Source: JBBQER01 sp052148155 (GTDB lineage Bacteria > Actinomycetota > Acidimicrobiia > IMCC26256 > PALSA-610). From it: a stretch of DNA of 21,024 nucleotides. The DNA lies in contig JBKQIY010000100.1 of assembly GCA_052148155.1 (NCBI GenBank), positions 1 to 21,024 of the forward strand. The letters are read 5' to 3'. The translations under genes were made by a program, and so were the position numbers. The notes under the pieces are model-generated. The model did no database searches, was not told the DNA's origin, and saw only the letters and a list, made by a program, of their open reading frames with translations. Positions within the stretch are counted from its first letter, which is position 1. Every line of letters starts with the position of its first letter. Shown here piece by piece: positions 1 through 8,140 of the stretch.

Positions 1-530
1 CCGAGACCGACTTTTGGCCCATCGTCAGTTCGATCGCCCGCGTTGACGGCGACGCGGCGGCGGTCGCGTGGCTGAAAGGGATCAAGGCCAACGCCGGAGG
101 CAACGACGATGTCCCCGACAACGAGACCCTGACCAGTGACGTCAGTCAAGGCACGACGGATCTGGCGCTGATCAACCACTACTACTTCTACCGGATCGAA
201 GCTGAGGTCGGGAAAGGCTCCGTACACGCGATGATCGCTTACTTCGCACCTCATGACCCCGGATATGTGCAAGACATCTCCGGAGCCGCGATCCTGAAGT
301 CTTCCAAGCATCAAGCCGCGGCGCAGAAATTTCTGGCCTTCATGACCAGCACCGCAGGCGAGAGCGTCTTCGCGCGTGGCGACAGCTTCGAATACCCGAT
401 CCATCCGGGCGTCGCCGCCAATCCTGAACTCACCCCGCTCGACAAACTTGAACCGAGTTCTTTTACTCCAGCTGAGCTCGGTACCGGGCTCGACGCCGAG
501 AAGCTCCTCCAAGAAGCCGGACTTATCTAA
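1..530 (+). CDS. Ferric-iron ABC transporter substrate-binding protein, C-terminal part
   Basis: The reading frame is open from the left edge (first full codon at base 3) to TAA at 528-530 and gives about 175 residues. The protein would bind Fe3+ outside the membrane and deliver it to the permease encoded next. The visible part resembles the C-terminal lobe of FbpA/FutA-type periplasmic-binding proteins. It has the NHYYFYRIEAE segment, whose adjacent tyrosines correspond to the iron-binding tyrosine pair of FbpA. It also has the family's usual GAAILKSSKHQAAAQKFLAFM stretch, where the bound-lobe helix is followed by loss of a few terminal residues. The start, signal peptide and first lobe lie outside the window. 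The permease starts 11 bases after the stop, so the two genes form an operon. The family is clear; Fe3+ as the substrate, rather than another oxyanion or metal, is inferred from the tyrosine motif. Confidence 0.85.
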   Translation, partial: ETDFWPIVSSIARVDGDAAAVAWLKGIKANAGGNDDVPDNETLTSDVSQGTTDLALINHYYFYRIEAEVGKGSVHAMIAYFAPHDPGYVQDISGAAILKSSKHQAAAQKFLAFMTSTAGESVFARGDSFEYPIHPGVAANPELTPLDKLEPSSFTPAELGTGLDAEKLLQEAGLI

Positions 531-538
531 GTCCGGCT
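515..538 (+). promoter_or_regulatory. Intercistronic hairpin between binding-protein and permease genes
   Basis: AGCCGGACTT (515-524), a four-base loop ATCT, and AAGTCCGGCT (529-538) form a perfect 10-bp inverted repeat. It covers the last codons and the stop of the binding-protein gene and ends three bases before the permease GTG at 542. No T-tract follows. By analogy with malE-malF type hairpins it may stabilise the upstream mRNA, partly terminate transcription, or hide the permease start. The structure is seen directly; the role is inferred. Confidence 0.6.
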
Positions 539-541
539 GTC

Positions 542-2188
542 GTGATCGAGGTCCAGTCCCCGAACCAGTCGCGCCCGGGTCGGCAAACGTTCGCCCGTCG
601 CGTCCGACAGGATCGGCTGTTGGTGGCGCTCAGCGCGCTGATCGCGTTGGCGCTGTTGGCGCCGCTCGGACTTGTTGCCGTCGACGCACGCGACGCGGGG
701 TGGAACGAGATCCACCAGGTGCTGTTTCGCGAGCGATCGTTCCTCCTGTTGCGTCACACCGTCGTCCTGTCGGTCCTCGTTGCGCTGTTCGCGGTGATCA
801 TCGGCGTCGCGACGGCGTGGTGTACCGAACGGACGCGTTTGCCGGCGCGCCGGCTGTGGACCGTGATGCTCGTCCTACCGGTCGCGATCCCGGACTTTGT
901 CGTCGGCTACGCCTGGCATTCGATCGCGCCGACGATCAACGCACTCTTCGCGGCCACGTTGGTCATGACGCTCGGGACCTACCCGCTCGTGTACCTTCCC
1001 GTCGCGGCGGCGCTGCGACGCGCAGATCCCACGATGGAAGACACCGCGCGCAGTCTCGGCGTCGGCCGTCTCCGCACGTTCTTTCGGGTCACCCTCCCGC
1101 TCATCCGCACCGCGGTATTGGGCGGATGCGTCCTGGTCGTCCTCACCGTGATCTCCGAATACGGCGTATTCGAGATCCTGCGCTATCCGACCTTCACGAC
1201 CGAGATTTTCACCCAGTTCCAGTTCGACCGACCGGCCGCGACCGCACTCGCGGTCCCGCTCGTATGTATCGCCCTACTTGTCCTCGCCGTCGACGGCATC
1301 GTCCCCCGACGCACCGCCACCGCGACCGCACCGCGACGGATGCCGATGATGGCTCGCTGGCGATGGACTGCCACCCCGACACTGGTCGCGTTGAGCGCGC
1401 TGGTCCTCCTGGCGGTGGGGGTACCGATCGGAACCCTCGTCTACTGGATGACCCGCGGGCAACACACCACACTGCCCACGGCCGCGACCCTCGCGTCCGC
1501 GACGTGGACCACCGTCCGTTACAGCGCGGCCGGTGCCGCGATCGCGGTCGTGTTGGCGCTCCCGGTCGCGATGATGACCTTCCGCGGTTCGAGTGCACCG
1601 CGGACAATCCTCGATCGCAGCACCTTCGTCACCCAAGCGCTCCCCGGCGTCGTCGTCGCGCTCAGCTTGGTGTTCTTCGCGACCCACTATGCCTTTCGCC
1701 TCTACCAGACCAGCGTGCTGCTCGTGGTCGCCTATGCGATCTTGAACTTTCCGTTAGCTCTGGTCTGCGTCAAGACCTCGGTTGCCCAAGCGTCCGTCCT
1801 GCTCGAGGACGTCGGCCGTTCGCTCGGCCGCGGACGCATCGCCGTGTTCGTGCGGGTCACGCTGCCGCTCATCGCGCCTGGACTGCTCGCCGGATTCTGC
1901 CTCGTCTTTCTCACCGCGGTCACCGAACTCACCGCGACGCTCGTCCTCCACCCGCTCGAAGTACAAACCCTCGCCACCCAGTTCTGGGCCTTCCAGAGCG
2001 AAGCCGCATACGGAGCCGCCGCACCGTACGCGTTCGTGATCATCGCGCTGGCGGTCGTCCCCGGCGCGCTTCTCGGCCTGTGGTTCGACCGCGAACAACA
2101 CGGTCGAACCGTCCCGCTACTTCGTCGCGGGCGTCGCGGGCTGGGATCCGTACGTCGGTACACAAGCGCCGCATCTCCGGTCGACTAG
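542..2188 (+). CDS. Iron ABC transporter permease (FbpB type, two fused permease domains)
   Basis: This 548-residue inner-membrane protein has two binding-protein-dependent transport permease domains in one chain, as in FbpB/SfuB/AfuB ferric-iron importers (about 500-560 residues). An N-terminal membrane helix lies near residues 25-45. Each half carries an EAA-type cytoplasmic loop: DTARSLGVGRLRTFFRVTLP in the first half and EDVGRSLGRGRIAVFVRVTLP in the second. These loops contact the ATPase. The start is GTG at 542, 11 bases after the binding-protein stop, with no clear Shine-Dalgarno sequence, so translational coupling across the hairpin is likely. No ATPase gene follows; downstream DNA is a gene-free convergent region. 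The cognate ATPase must lie upstream of the window or elsewhere in the genome. Confidence 0.9.
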   Translation: MIEVQSPNQSRPGRQTFARRVRQDRLLVALSALIALALLAPLGLVAVDARDAGWNEIHQVLFRERSFLLLRHTVVLSVLVALFAVIIGVATAWCTERTRLPARRLWTVMLVLPVAIPDFVVGYAWHSIAPTINALFAATLVMTLGTYPLVYLPVAAALRRADPTMEDTARSLGVGRLRTFFRVTLPLIRTAVLGGCVLVVLTVISEYGVFEILRYPTFTTEIFTQFQFDRPAATALAVPLVCIALLVLAVDGIVPRRTATATAPRRMPMMARWRWTATPTLVALSALVLLAVGVPIGTLVYWMTRGQHTTLPTAATLASATWTTVRYSAAGAAIAVVLALPVAMMTFRGSSAPRTILDRSTFVTQALPGVVVALSLVFFATHYAFRLYQTSVLLVVAYAILNFPLALVCVKTSVAQASVLLEDVGRSLGRGRIAVFVRVTLPLIAPGLLAGFCLVFLTAVTELTATLVLHPLEVQTLATQFWAFQSEAAYGAAAPYAFVIIALAVVPGALLGLWFDREQHGRTVPLLRRGRRGLGSVRRYTSAASPVD

Positions 2189-2606
2189 CCCGTTGACGCG
2201 GCCTTTCTGTCTTCGATGCTGAGTCCGCCGCAGCGCGGTCGTGTTGCATCCGTCGGCGGGCCGCGACACCTCGGCTGAACCTGCCTTGTTGTCGTCGGTT
2301 GCGTCTGGTGCGCGTCGGGCCGAACCTTCAGTGAGACGAACGGCAGTTGTGACCTACGAAACATTCGCGGCGGACGCGGCGCCCGCACGTCTCGTTCGAG
2401 GATCCGGATCCGATCCGAGCATGCGCGACGGACGACACCGACTCACCGGCCCCGCACGCGTCCGAGCCGGATGTGCGGATCGGGATCGTGATGAACGTGA
2501 TCGGGTGAGACGAGGTCCAATGACGGACGACCTCGCGATATGCGAGTGTCAGCGTGCCCGGCCGCGCGAACAACGGGGTGAACGTGCCCGTTCGCCCGAC
2601 ACCGTG
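2189..2606. other. Gene-free stretch between convergent genes
   Basis: These 418 bases lie between the converging permease gene and the small membrane-protein gene. The open frames here give arginine/serine-rich peptides without recognisable domains. The only structure seen is the hairpin at 2576-2597. Confidence 0.5.
2576..2597. terminator. Possible terminator hairpin at the end of the ABC operon
   Basis: GGGTGAACG (2576-2584), loop TGCC, and CGTTCGCCC (2589-2597) form a 9-bp stem. The one odd pair is G-U on the plus-strand transcript and C-A on the minus-strand transcript. It lies 9 bases beyond the stop of the minus-strand gene ending at 2607, in a convergent region. No U-tract is visible on either side, which is common in high-GC actinobacteria. 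Confidence 0.35.
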
Positions 2607-2996
2607 TTACAGGCCCGTCTGTCCGTCGCGATCTGAGGGATCTGGCGGTTCGCCGAGTGTGCGCTGGTCGCGCTGGTCGGTGCCTGTGTGGGCGTCACGT
2701 CGGTGCTCGGGGATCAGCGATCCGACGCCGATCGCGATGACGACGGTTCCCAGCGCGACGAGGCCGCCGACCGCGACGCGGGTGCGGGCAGCTCCGCGGC
2801 ACTCGATCCCAGTGATCGTGCCCGACCCGTCCATGAACGCGGTGACCGGCGGACCGCACGAATAGGAGTTGCCGCCAAAATGTACGCCCGCTCCTGAGAC
2901 GCCATACGAACGCGAGATTGGGATGAGGGCAATCGCGGCGGCGATGAGGAACCCGACGACGTAGATCAGTCGCCGCGCCCGCGTTCTCGTAATCAC
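2607..2996 (-). CDS. Small two-helix membrane protein of unknown function
   Basis: I do not recognise this family. The predicted protein has 129 residues. A basic N-terminus (ITRTRARR) is followed by a hydrophobic helix at about residues 10-27. A loop of about 45 residues with two cysteines (SYSCGPP and IECRG, possibly a disulfide outside the membrane) comes next, then a second helix (about 74-93) and a charged, polar C-terminal tail of about 35 residues. Both ends would be cytoplasmic. I chose GTG at 2996 because the helix and basic start fit. The frame is open to 3209, but the extra N-terminal residues look non-coding. It is the last gene on this strand behind the FtsX-type ABC genes and may belong to that operon, though a gap of about 100 bases precedes it. 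Confidence 0.6.
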   Translation of the reverse strand: MITRTRARRLIYVVGFLIAAAIALIPISRSYGVSGAGVHFGGNSYSCGPPVTAFMDGSGTITGIECRGAARTRVAVGGLVALGTVVIAIGVGSLIPEHRRDAHTGTDQRDQRTLGEPPDPSDRDGQTGL

Positions 2997-3096
2997 TGAC
3001 GAGCATCGTAATGTCGCACGACGCCTCCCCTTCTTCGCGATGAGTGACCCGCGCGACGCGCGAGCCCGGCACTCGCGCTGGTGAGTGTTTGCACGG

Positions 3097-3867
3097 TCAA
3101 TGGGTGAGTACGTCGTTGGCGAGAGCTTCGAGCTGCGTGTCTGCGAACTCGCCGGCTGGGCCTTTGACCTGGAAACTTGGCGCGGTGGACCGGTAGACGT
3201 AGAGGCCACCGTCGCTGCCGATGAACGCCGCGTCGCCGATTCCGGTGACTTGCGATTTCTGGTTCTGGCTGAAAGACGCGGCGGCTTTCAGCGTGTTCAA
3301 ACTTGTCCCGTCGGGGTAGAAGAACACCGTGACCGGAGTTCCTCGCGCGGTGCGGGGGCGGTAGTCGCAGGCATTGGTGTGTTCGCGCGGCGTCGACGGT
3401 CCGCCGGTGACCGGGTACCTCACCGCGGCGCTGATCGTCGACGCGGTCGGGCACGACGGGGTCGGGCTGGTTGGCGCGGCGACAGCGGTGCTCGCGGCCT
3501 CGGCGGTCACGTTCGGCGACGCCGAGCCGGAGTTGTTCGAACATCCGGCCAATACGACGACCGAAGCGAGGCTCACGGCGGCGACCATCCATCGACCCGA
3601 CCGGGACCGGCCTGCGCGGAACCTAAGAGTCCGTCCTCGGTCCGTGGAATGCGTCCGCACCGTCACGGGTCGCTGTCGGTGCCGGCACGCCGGACGATCG
3701 ACGACCGCGTCGAATCGGGCCACGCTCCTGCCTCGTTGCGACACGACGACTCGGGGTTCGTCTGCGTCGTCGATGTCCTCGGCTCCTGTCTGACCGGCAG
3801 AGACCTCGTTCAACGACGGCACGATCTTCGCGTCGGTCGGGACAGCCGTTTCGCTCGACAACATCAT
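3097..3867 (-). CDS. Probable lipoprotein or membrane-anchored exported protein of the ABC operon
   Basis: The frame from ATG 3867 gives 256 residues. A hydrophobic stretch ending in VVVLAGC is a good lipobox, followed by a Ser/Thr/Ala/Pro-rich linker. A C-terminal domain with two cysteines then follows (PTPSCPTAS, NACDYRP) and a segment like FYPDGTSLNTLKAAASF...VTGIGDAAFIG. This layout resembles small actinobacterial lipoproteins of the DUF3558/LpqN kind, but the match is by eye only. The start is unclear. ATG 3867 lies 10 bases after the permease stop and would place about 100 residues before the lipobox, too long for a signal peptide. GTG 3666 or 3660 would give a normal lipoprotein of about 187-189 residues. 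The extra N-terminal part does have coding-like G/C third positions. It probably works with the FtsX-type ABC complex outside the membrane. Confidence 0.65.
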   Translation of the reverse strand: MMLSSETAVPTDAKIVPSLNEVSAGQTGAEDIDDADEPRVVVSQRGRSVARFDAVVDRPACRHRQRPVTVRTHSTDRGRTLRFRAGRSRSGRWMVAAVSLASVVVLAGCSNNSGSASPNVTAEAASTAVAAPTSPTPSCPTASTISAAVRYPVTGGPSTPREHTNACDYRPRTARGTPVTVFFYPDGTSLNTLKAAASFSQNQKSQVTGIGDAAFIGSDGGLYVYRSTAPSFQVKGPAGEFADTQLEALANDVLTH

Positions 3868-3877
3868 GTTGGTTCGG

Positions 3878-6745
3878 TTATTCGTCGTTGCGGAGTCCGG
3901 CCGCTGGTTGGAGGTGTCCGGCCCGTCGGGCAGGCAGGCTGGTCGCGGCGAGCGACGCGAGCACGACTGCCACCAGGATCGCGATGAGTGCCTCGACCGG
4001 CAGGCTGAAGCTGAGGTGGCGGCCGAGACCGCCGCTTCGGCCGAGTCGCCATGCGAGGACGAGTCCGGTCACGAAACCGATGACGATGCCTTCGGTTGCG
4101 ATGACGGTCGCTTCGACACGGAACGCGCGCCGTACGGTGAGTCCGCCAAACCCGATCGCGCGGAGCATCGCGATTTGGCGGCGGCGTTCGCGTATGCGAT
4201 CAACCATCAGCACTGCGATCCCGGCGAGGTCGGCGACGAGGCCGACGGTCGCGTAAGCGGCGCCGATGTCGAGGAACTCGCTTTGGGCGGAGAGGGTGTC
4301 GCGGGCGAGGTGTTGAAAGGAGCGCGCGTACGCACCGTTGGGAAGGTGGGTCCCGTCGATCACGGCCGCGGTGACGTCGTTGTTCGTGCCGGGCGCAGTG
4401 TTGACGTAAAGCAGGTTCGTCGGCGCGGTGCCTGCGCTTAACTCGTCGACGAACGTGCGGGAGGCGAAGATGTGGTCGGCGCCGGCCCAACGGGCTTGGT
4501 CGACGAGTCCCGCGACGGTGACCGTCCGGCTGATACCGGTCAGGGGGTCGCGCACCTCGACCGTGTCACCGACGTGCACTGCCGGCCCGGGCAGTCCGCT
4601 TTGCAGATCGGCGTGGAGGTCGGCACCGACGATGATTTTGGTCGGATCGCGTTCGACCACACCGAAGACGGCGTCGCTGTCGGCACCGACGATTGGGGGT
4701 GAGCCGTGCCCGACGAAGGAGGTGTCGTAGCCGACAACCGTGACCGCGGTCGGCGCGTTGGAGGTGCGGTCTTGGAGTTGCGCATTGATCGCGCTGGTGG
4801 CGGTCACTGCGGTCACGCCGGGAAGTTGTGCCACGTCGCCGGTAGGGACGGGTCGCGTCGCGTCCGAGGTGACTTCGAGCGCGGCGGCGCCACCCAGACG
4901 TCCGGCGAGGGCGTCGACGTCGTGACTGTAGAGCTGGCCGACGGTGACGAGCAGCGTCAGGGTGAACAGCGCGACTGCGTACATGCCGACGATGAGGACG
5001 GTCCGTCGGTGTGCGGTCCGTGCATACGCCAGACCGATGCTGAGCGACAATCCTCGCCGTGGGCGTGGTTCGGCCCCGCGGCGTGTGATAGCGGCATGGT
5101 TGACGCTCATGAACGCGACCGCGCATGCGCTCATCACCGCGCCTTCGGTGACGACCACAGCGACGCCCAGACCGGTGAAGGCGCCGTGCACCACGGTGAG
5201 GGCCAACGCGGACCAGACGAATACGACCGCCGTCGCGACTGAGGTCACAACACGAACCCGCGCCGGCTCAGCGACGAGCACGGCGCCGATCGCGGCGAGG
5301 GCAGGGCCGGCAACGGCCGCGACGCCGTTCGATGCACCGAGCCCGACCGCGAAGGTCACGATCCCGGCCGCGCCGAGCCCGACGCCGAGCGGTCGCCGCA
5401 CCGCCGGCGGCAGTTCCCGGGGCGGATCGGGCAGACCCTTGATCATGCGGACGATGTTGCGACGCGACGCGACAACTGCCGCTGACACGACGACGGCGAG
5501 CGACGCGACGAAACCGATCGCGCAACCGACGGCGACACTTGCTGTGTTCGCGGCGAACACGAGGTCGACCTCGCCGGCCGTCTGGGTTGCGAAGACACCA
5601 CGGGCGAGGATCACGACCAAGTCCGCGATGCCGAGCCCGACGAGACCTCCGACGACGGCGCCTGCGACCGCGTAGGTCCAGCCTTCGAGTGCGAGTGCTG
5701 CGACGTGGCGGCTGCGACGCAGCCCGTTGGCGCGCAGCACTCCCATCGATCGTGCGCGATCGCGGGTGAGTATCAAAAAGGTCAGAACCAAAAGCAACAG
5801 CCCGCCGAGCACACTGAAGAACCCGAACGCGCTGAACAGACGGGTGAAACGGCTGCTGCGCGCGTCGGCGTCGTCGATCAGTAACTGCTTGACCGGCTGC
5901 ACCTGCACGCCGAGTCCGGCGGTGACGGCCCGCAGACGAGCCGACACGAGCGCGCTCTGGGCGCCGGAGTATGGCCGGTGAGGACCGTTGGAGATGGCCA
6001 GGACCGATACCGGCTGCGCCTGGCCGGTCACGCCGCGGCCCGCGGCTGCCATCGATGCGATCGTCCCGGCCGGGACGAACAGGTTGAGCGAGTTGCTCCC
6101 CGTCGTCTCGGTGACCGGAGCGAGGCCCGCGAGACCGAGCCGGGGCAGCACACGATTGATCACGAACGTTCTCGACGTCCCGTACGCCTCGACGGAGACT
6201 TTATGGCCGGGCAGGATCGACAACGCGGCCGAAAGATCGGCGCTGATCACTGCTTGGTCACCGCTCGGTTGCGGACCGCTGATGCCGGTCGCGGCGGGGT
6301 TGTCGCCGAACTGGCTGGCCTGCGCGAAGTTGACCTCGACGATCTGGGCCTGCGCGACCCGGGCAACGAAATCGTCTCCGACGACCGTCGTCGCGAGCGT
6401 CAAGATCGGCAACGTTCCGATCTGATGTCCGACGGCCGACGCGGCGATCGTGGACGCGGTCACGTGACCGGACGTAAGGCCGGTCGTGAGGACCTCCTCG
6501 TCGACCGGGCCGAGCTGTGTGACCGTCGAACGTCGGACCGACGCCCGCAACGAGTTACCGACCACGCCCGCGCTCGTGACAACAGCCGTCGCGATGACGA
6601 CACCGGCGAGGACTAATACGGTCTGGCCGGGGCGTCGCACCACATTACGAAACGCAAGCGACCGGATCTCAGGCTTCGCGACCGCCAGGTACACGAACGG
6701 GACCGACAAGACGATCGACGCGACGACGACTGCCCACACCAACAT
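3878..6745 (-). CDS. FtsX/MacB-type ABC transporter permease, duplicated form
   Basis: This large membrane protein (about 955 residues) has two FtsX domains. Two helices begin the chain, with the motif SLAFRNVVRRPGQTVLVLAG after the first. A long extracytoplasmic MacB-like domain follows (about residues 65-300). FtsX domain 1 (about 305-430) contains LTRDRARSMGVLRANGLRRS. Several central helices and a second extracytoplasmic domain come next, and FtsX domain 2 lies at the C-terminus with RERRRQIAMLRAIGF. Such permeases work mechanically, passing ATPase motion to extracytoplasmic lipoproteins or substrates, rather than forming a channel. ATG 6745 is four bases past the ATPase stop (TGAACCGATG); a TTG at 6769 is an alternative. 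Two probable lipoproteins flank it in the operon. The substrate cannot be read from the sequence. Confidence 0.9.
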   Translation of the reverse strand: MLVWAVVVASIVLSVPFVYLAVAKPEIRSLAFRNVVRRPGQTVLVLAGVVIATAVVTSAGVVGNSLRASVRRSTVTQLGPVDEEVLTTGLTSGHVTASTIAASAVGHQIGTLPILTLATTVVGDDFVARVAQAQIVEVNFAQASQFGDNPAATGISGPQPSGDQAVISADLSAALSILPGHKVSVEAYGTSRTFVINRVLPRLGLAGLAPVTETTGSNSLNLFVPAGTIASMAAAGRGVTGQAQPVSVLAISNGPHRPYSGAQSALVSARLRAVTAGLGVQVQPVKQLLIDDADARSSRFTRLFSAFGFFSVLGGLLLLVLTFLILTRDRARSMGVLRANGLRRSRHVAALALEGWTYAVAGAVVGGLVGLGIADLVVILARGVFATQTAGEVDLVFAANTASVAVGCAIGFVASLAVVVSAAVVASRRNIVRMIKGLPDPPRELPPAVRRPLGVGLGAAGIVTFAVGLGASNGVAAVAGPALAAIGAVLVAEPARVRVVTSVATAVVFVWSALALTVVHGAFTGLGVAVVVTEGAVMSACAVAFMSVNHAAITRRGAEPRPRRGLSLSIGLAYARTAHRRTVLIVGMYAVALFTLTLLVTVGQLYSHDVDALAGRLGGAAALEVTSDATRPVPTGDVAQLPGVTAVTATSAINAQLQDRTSNAPTAVTVVGYDTSFVGHGSPPIVGADSDAVFGVVERDPTKIIVGADLHADLQSGLPGPAVHVGDTVEVRDPLTGISRTVTVAGLVDQARWAGADHIFASRTFVDELSAGTAPTNLLYVNTAPGTNNDVTAAVIDGTHLPNGAYARSFQHLARDTLSAQSEFLDIGAAYATVGLVADLAGIAVLMVDRIRERRRQIAMLRAIGFGGLTVRRAFRVEATVIATEGIVIGFVTGLVLAWRLGRSGGLGRHLSFSLPVEALIAILVAVVLASLAATSLPARRAGHLQPAAGLRNDE

Positions 6746-6749
6746 CGGT

Positions 6750-7451
6750 TCAGCCGGCCGCCACCGCAACGATGCACCCGTCGGCGAACTCGATCCGCCG
6801 GTCGGCCCGTGCGGCGAGTTCGACGTCGTGGGTCACGAGGATCAGCGTCGTGCCGTCTTGGTGCAGCTCTGCCAGCAGATCGAGTACCTGACCGGCTGAC
6901 TTGGTGTCGAGATTCCCGGTCGGTTCGTCGGCCCACACGATCCGAGGCCGTTTCACAAACGCGCGCGCGATCGCGACCCGTTGCTGTTCGCCCCCTGAGA
7001 GCTCGCCCGGGTAATGCGCGAGCCGATGTCCCATCCCGACCCGTTCCAGCACCGAACGCGCCGCCGTTCGAGCATCTTTGGACGACGTTCCCCCCAGCAC
7101 CATCGGAAGTGCCACATTTTCTTGCGCGGTGTAGACCGGCAGCAGGTTCGACGTCTGAAACACGAAACCCATCACGCGTGCCCGCTGATCGGTCCGCTCG
7201 TTGTCGCTCATCGCCGCGAGGTCGACACCGTCAAGGACCACCGAACCCGCATCGATGTCGTCGAGTCCGGACAGGCAGTTGATCAACGTCGTCTTCCCCG
7301 ACCCTGAACGGCCGGTGATGGCAACGAACTCGCCCGCCAAGACGGTCAGGTCGACATCTTCGACCGCGTGGACGACCTCGGACTCGGTCCGATACGACTT
7401 GCGCACTGCTGTCGCCACCAGTATCGGCGTGGCCGCCTCGGTCGCCGTCAC
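6750..7451 (-). CDS. ABC transporter ATP-binding protein (LolD/MacB type)
   Basis: This 233-residue cytoplasmic ATPase would energise the FtsX-type permease. All nucleotide-binding motifs are present: Walker A GRSGSGKTT (47-55), Q-loop Gln99, signature LSGGEQQR (151-158), Walker B IVWADEP (171-177) and switch His208. The text following Walker B (TGNLDTKS) is typical of the LolD/MacB/FtsE subgroup. The start is GTG 7451, which overlaps the stop of the preceding lipoprotein gene in the sequence GTGA, showing translational coupling. The frame is open further upstream to 7622, but the extension lies inside the lipoprotein gene and is not conserved ATPase sequence. The length matches the family. 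Confidence 0.93.
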   Translation of the reverse strand: MTATEAATPILVATAVRKSYRTESEVVHAVEDVDLTVLAGEFVAITGRSGSGKTTLINCLSGLDDIDAGSVVLDGVDLAAMSDNERTDQRARVMGFVFQTSNLLPVYTAQENVALPMVLGGTSSKDARTAARSVLERVGMGHRLAHYPGELSGGEQQRVAIARAFVKRPRIVWADEPTGNLDTKSAGQVLDLLAELHQDGTTLILVTHDVELAARADRRIEFADGCIVAVAAG

Positions 7452-8026
7452 GAATTCCCGCCACCCATACCTGGCAGCGTCCCGTGCGCCAGCGGATCTT
7501 GCTTCTCGCCGGTCTGACAGGCGTGAATCACCAACGGTCCCGTATATCCCGCATCGGGATCCAACACCATCACTTCCGCCAAGCGGCTCACGTTCAAGCG
7601 TGTGAACTCCGAACGGATACACGCCAGCTCTGGCCGCGACAGACCCGACGGCGCGAACCGCATGTACAGATCGAGCACAAAGTTGTATCCGCAGTCCAAG
7701 TATTCGGTCAGCACCAACTGACGAAGATCCGCGTTCTGCAGCTGCGCCATGTCGTTCGCGATTTCATCGATCGACGGGTTCAACACCACGACCCGACCGA
7801 CACACGCGACCGTCGCAGCCGACGGCGGGATCGGCTCATTGTCCGGATCGATCAGCCGTTTCGCCTCCGCGAGCTGCGCCGCGGTCAAACCACCCGAACC
7901 ACCCGCCGGCGTCCCAGACGTACCCGACTTCGCGCTGCCCGAACACGCCGTCAACACGACCGCCGCGACGACCAAACAGACCACAGCCGCGGTCGGCCGG
8001 CGCACGAACGACCCAACCAGGATCAC
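7448..8026 (-). CDS. Lipoprotein with two paired-cysteine repeats, first gene of the ABC operon
   Basis: I do not recognise a named family. The 192-residue protein has a basic N-terminus, a hydrophobic segment and a lipobox VVLTAC (Cys28), then a Gly/Ser linker. The mature part holds four cysteines in two similar units: Cys75-Cys112 (spacing 37) and Cys136-Cys170 (spacing 34). Each unit starts with AC(V/I) and continues with hydrophobic helix-like sequence, which suggests an internal duplication, each unit closed by a disulfide. GTG 8026 was chosen because GGTGGAAAG lies upstream; the frame is also open to 8113. It is the promoter-proximal gene, coupled by GTGA overlap to the ATPase, so it is probably an extracytoplasmic partner of the FtsX-type transporter. 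Confidence 0.75.
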   Translation of the reverse strand: MILVGSFVRRPTAAVVCLVVAAVVLTACSGSAKSGTSGTPAGGSGGLTAAQLAEAKRLIDPDNEPIPPSAATVACVGRVVVLNPSIDEIANDMAQLQNADLRQLVLTEYLDCGYNFVLDLYMRFAPSGLSRPELACIRSEFTRLNVSRLAEVMVLDPDAGYTGPLVIHACQTGEKQDPLAHGTLPGMGGGNS

Positions 8027-8111
8027 GAACGCTTTCCACCCTCGTGCATACCGATGCCCTCTCCGGCTCCCCGACCCGTCTACTAAGGGAAGGCAAACCA
8101 AACCAACCGAC

Positions 8112-8140
8112 ACCTAAATCCATTCACTCGGGCCTGTCAA
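8112..8140 (-). promoter_or_regulatory. Predicted promoter of the FtsX-type ABC operon
   Basis: On the minus strand, TTGACA (8140-8135) is followed after exactly 17 bases by TTAGGT (8117-8112), which fits a housekeeping-sigma promoter. Transcription would start near 8105, leaving a leader of about 80 bases before GTG 8026. Confidence 0.55.

Noticed and set aside
376..2196. A 606-residue open frame overlapping the permease gene on the same strand in another frame
   Set aside because: It is Arg/Pro/Ala/His-rich without hydrophobic patterning or domains, and the overlapping frame is a clear permease. Open frames of this kind are common in high-GC coding DNA.
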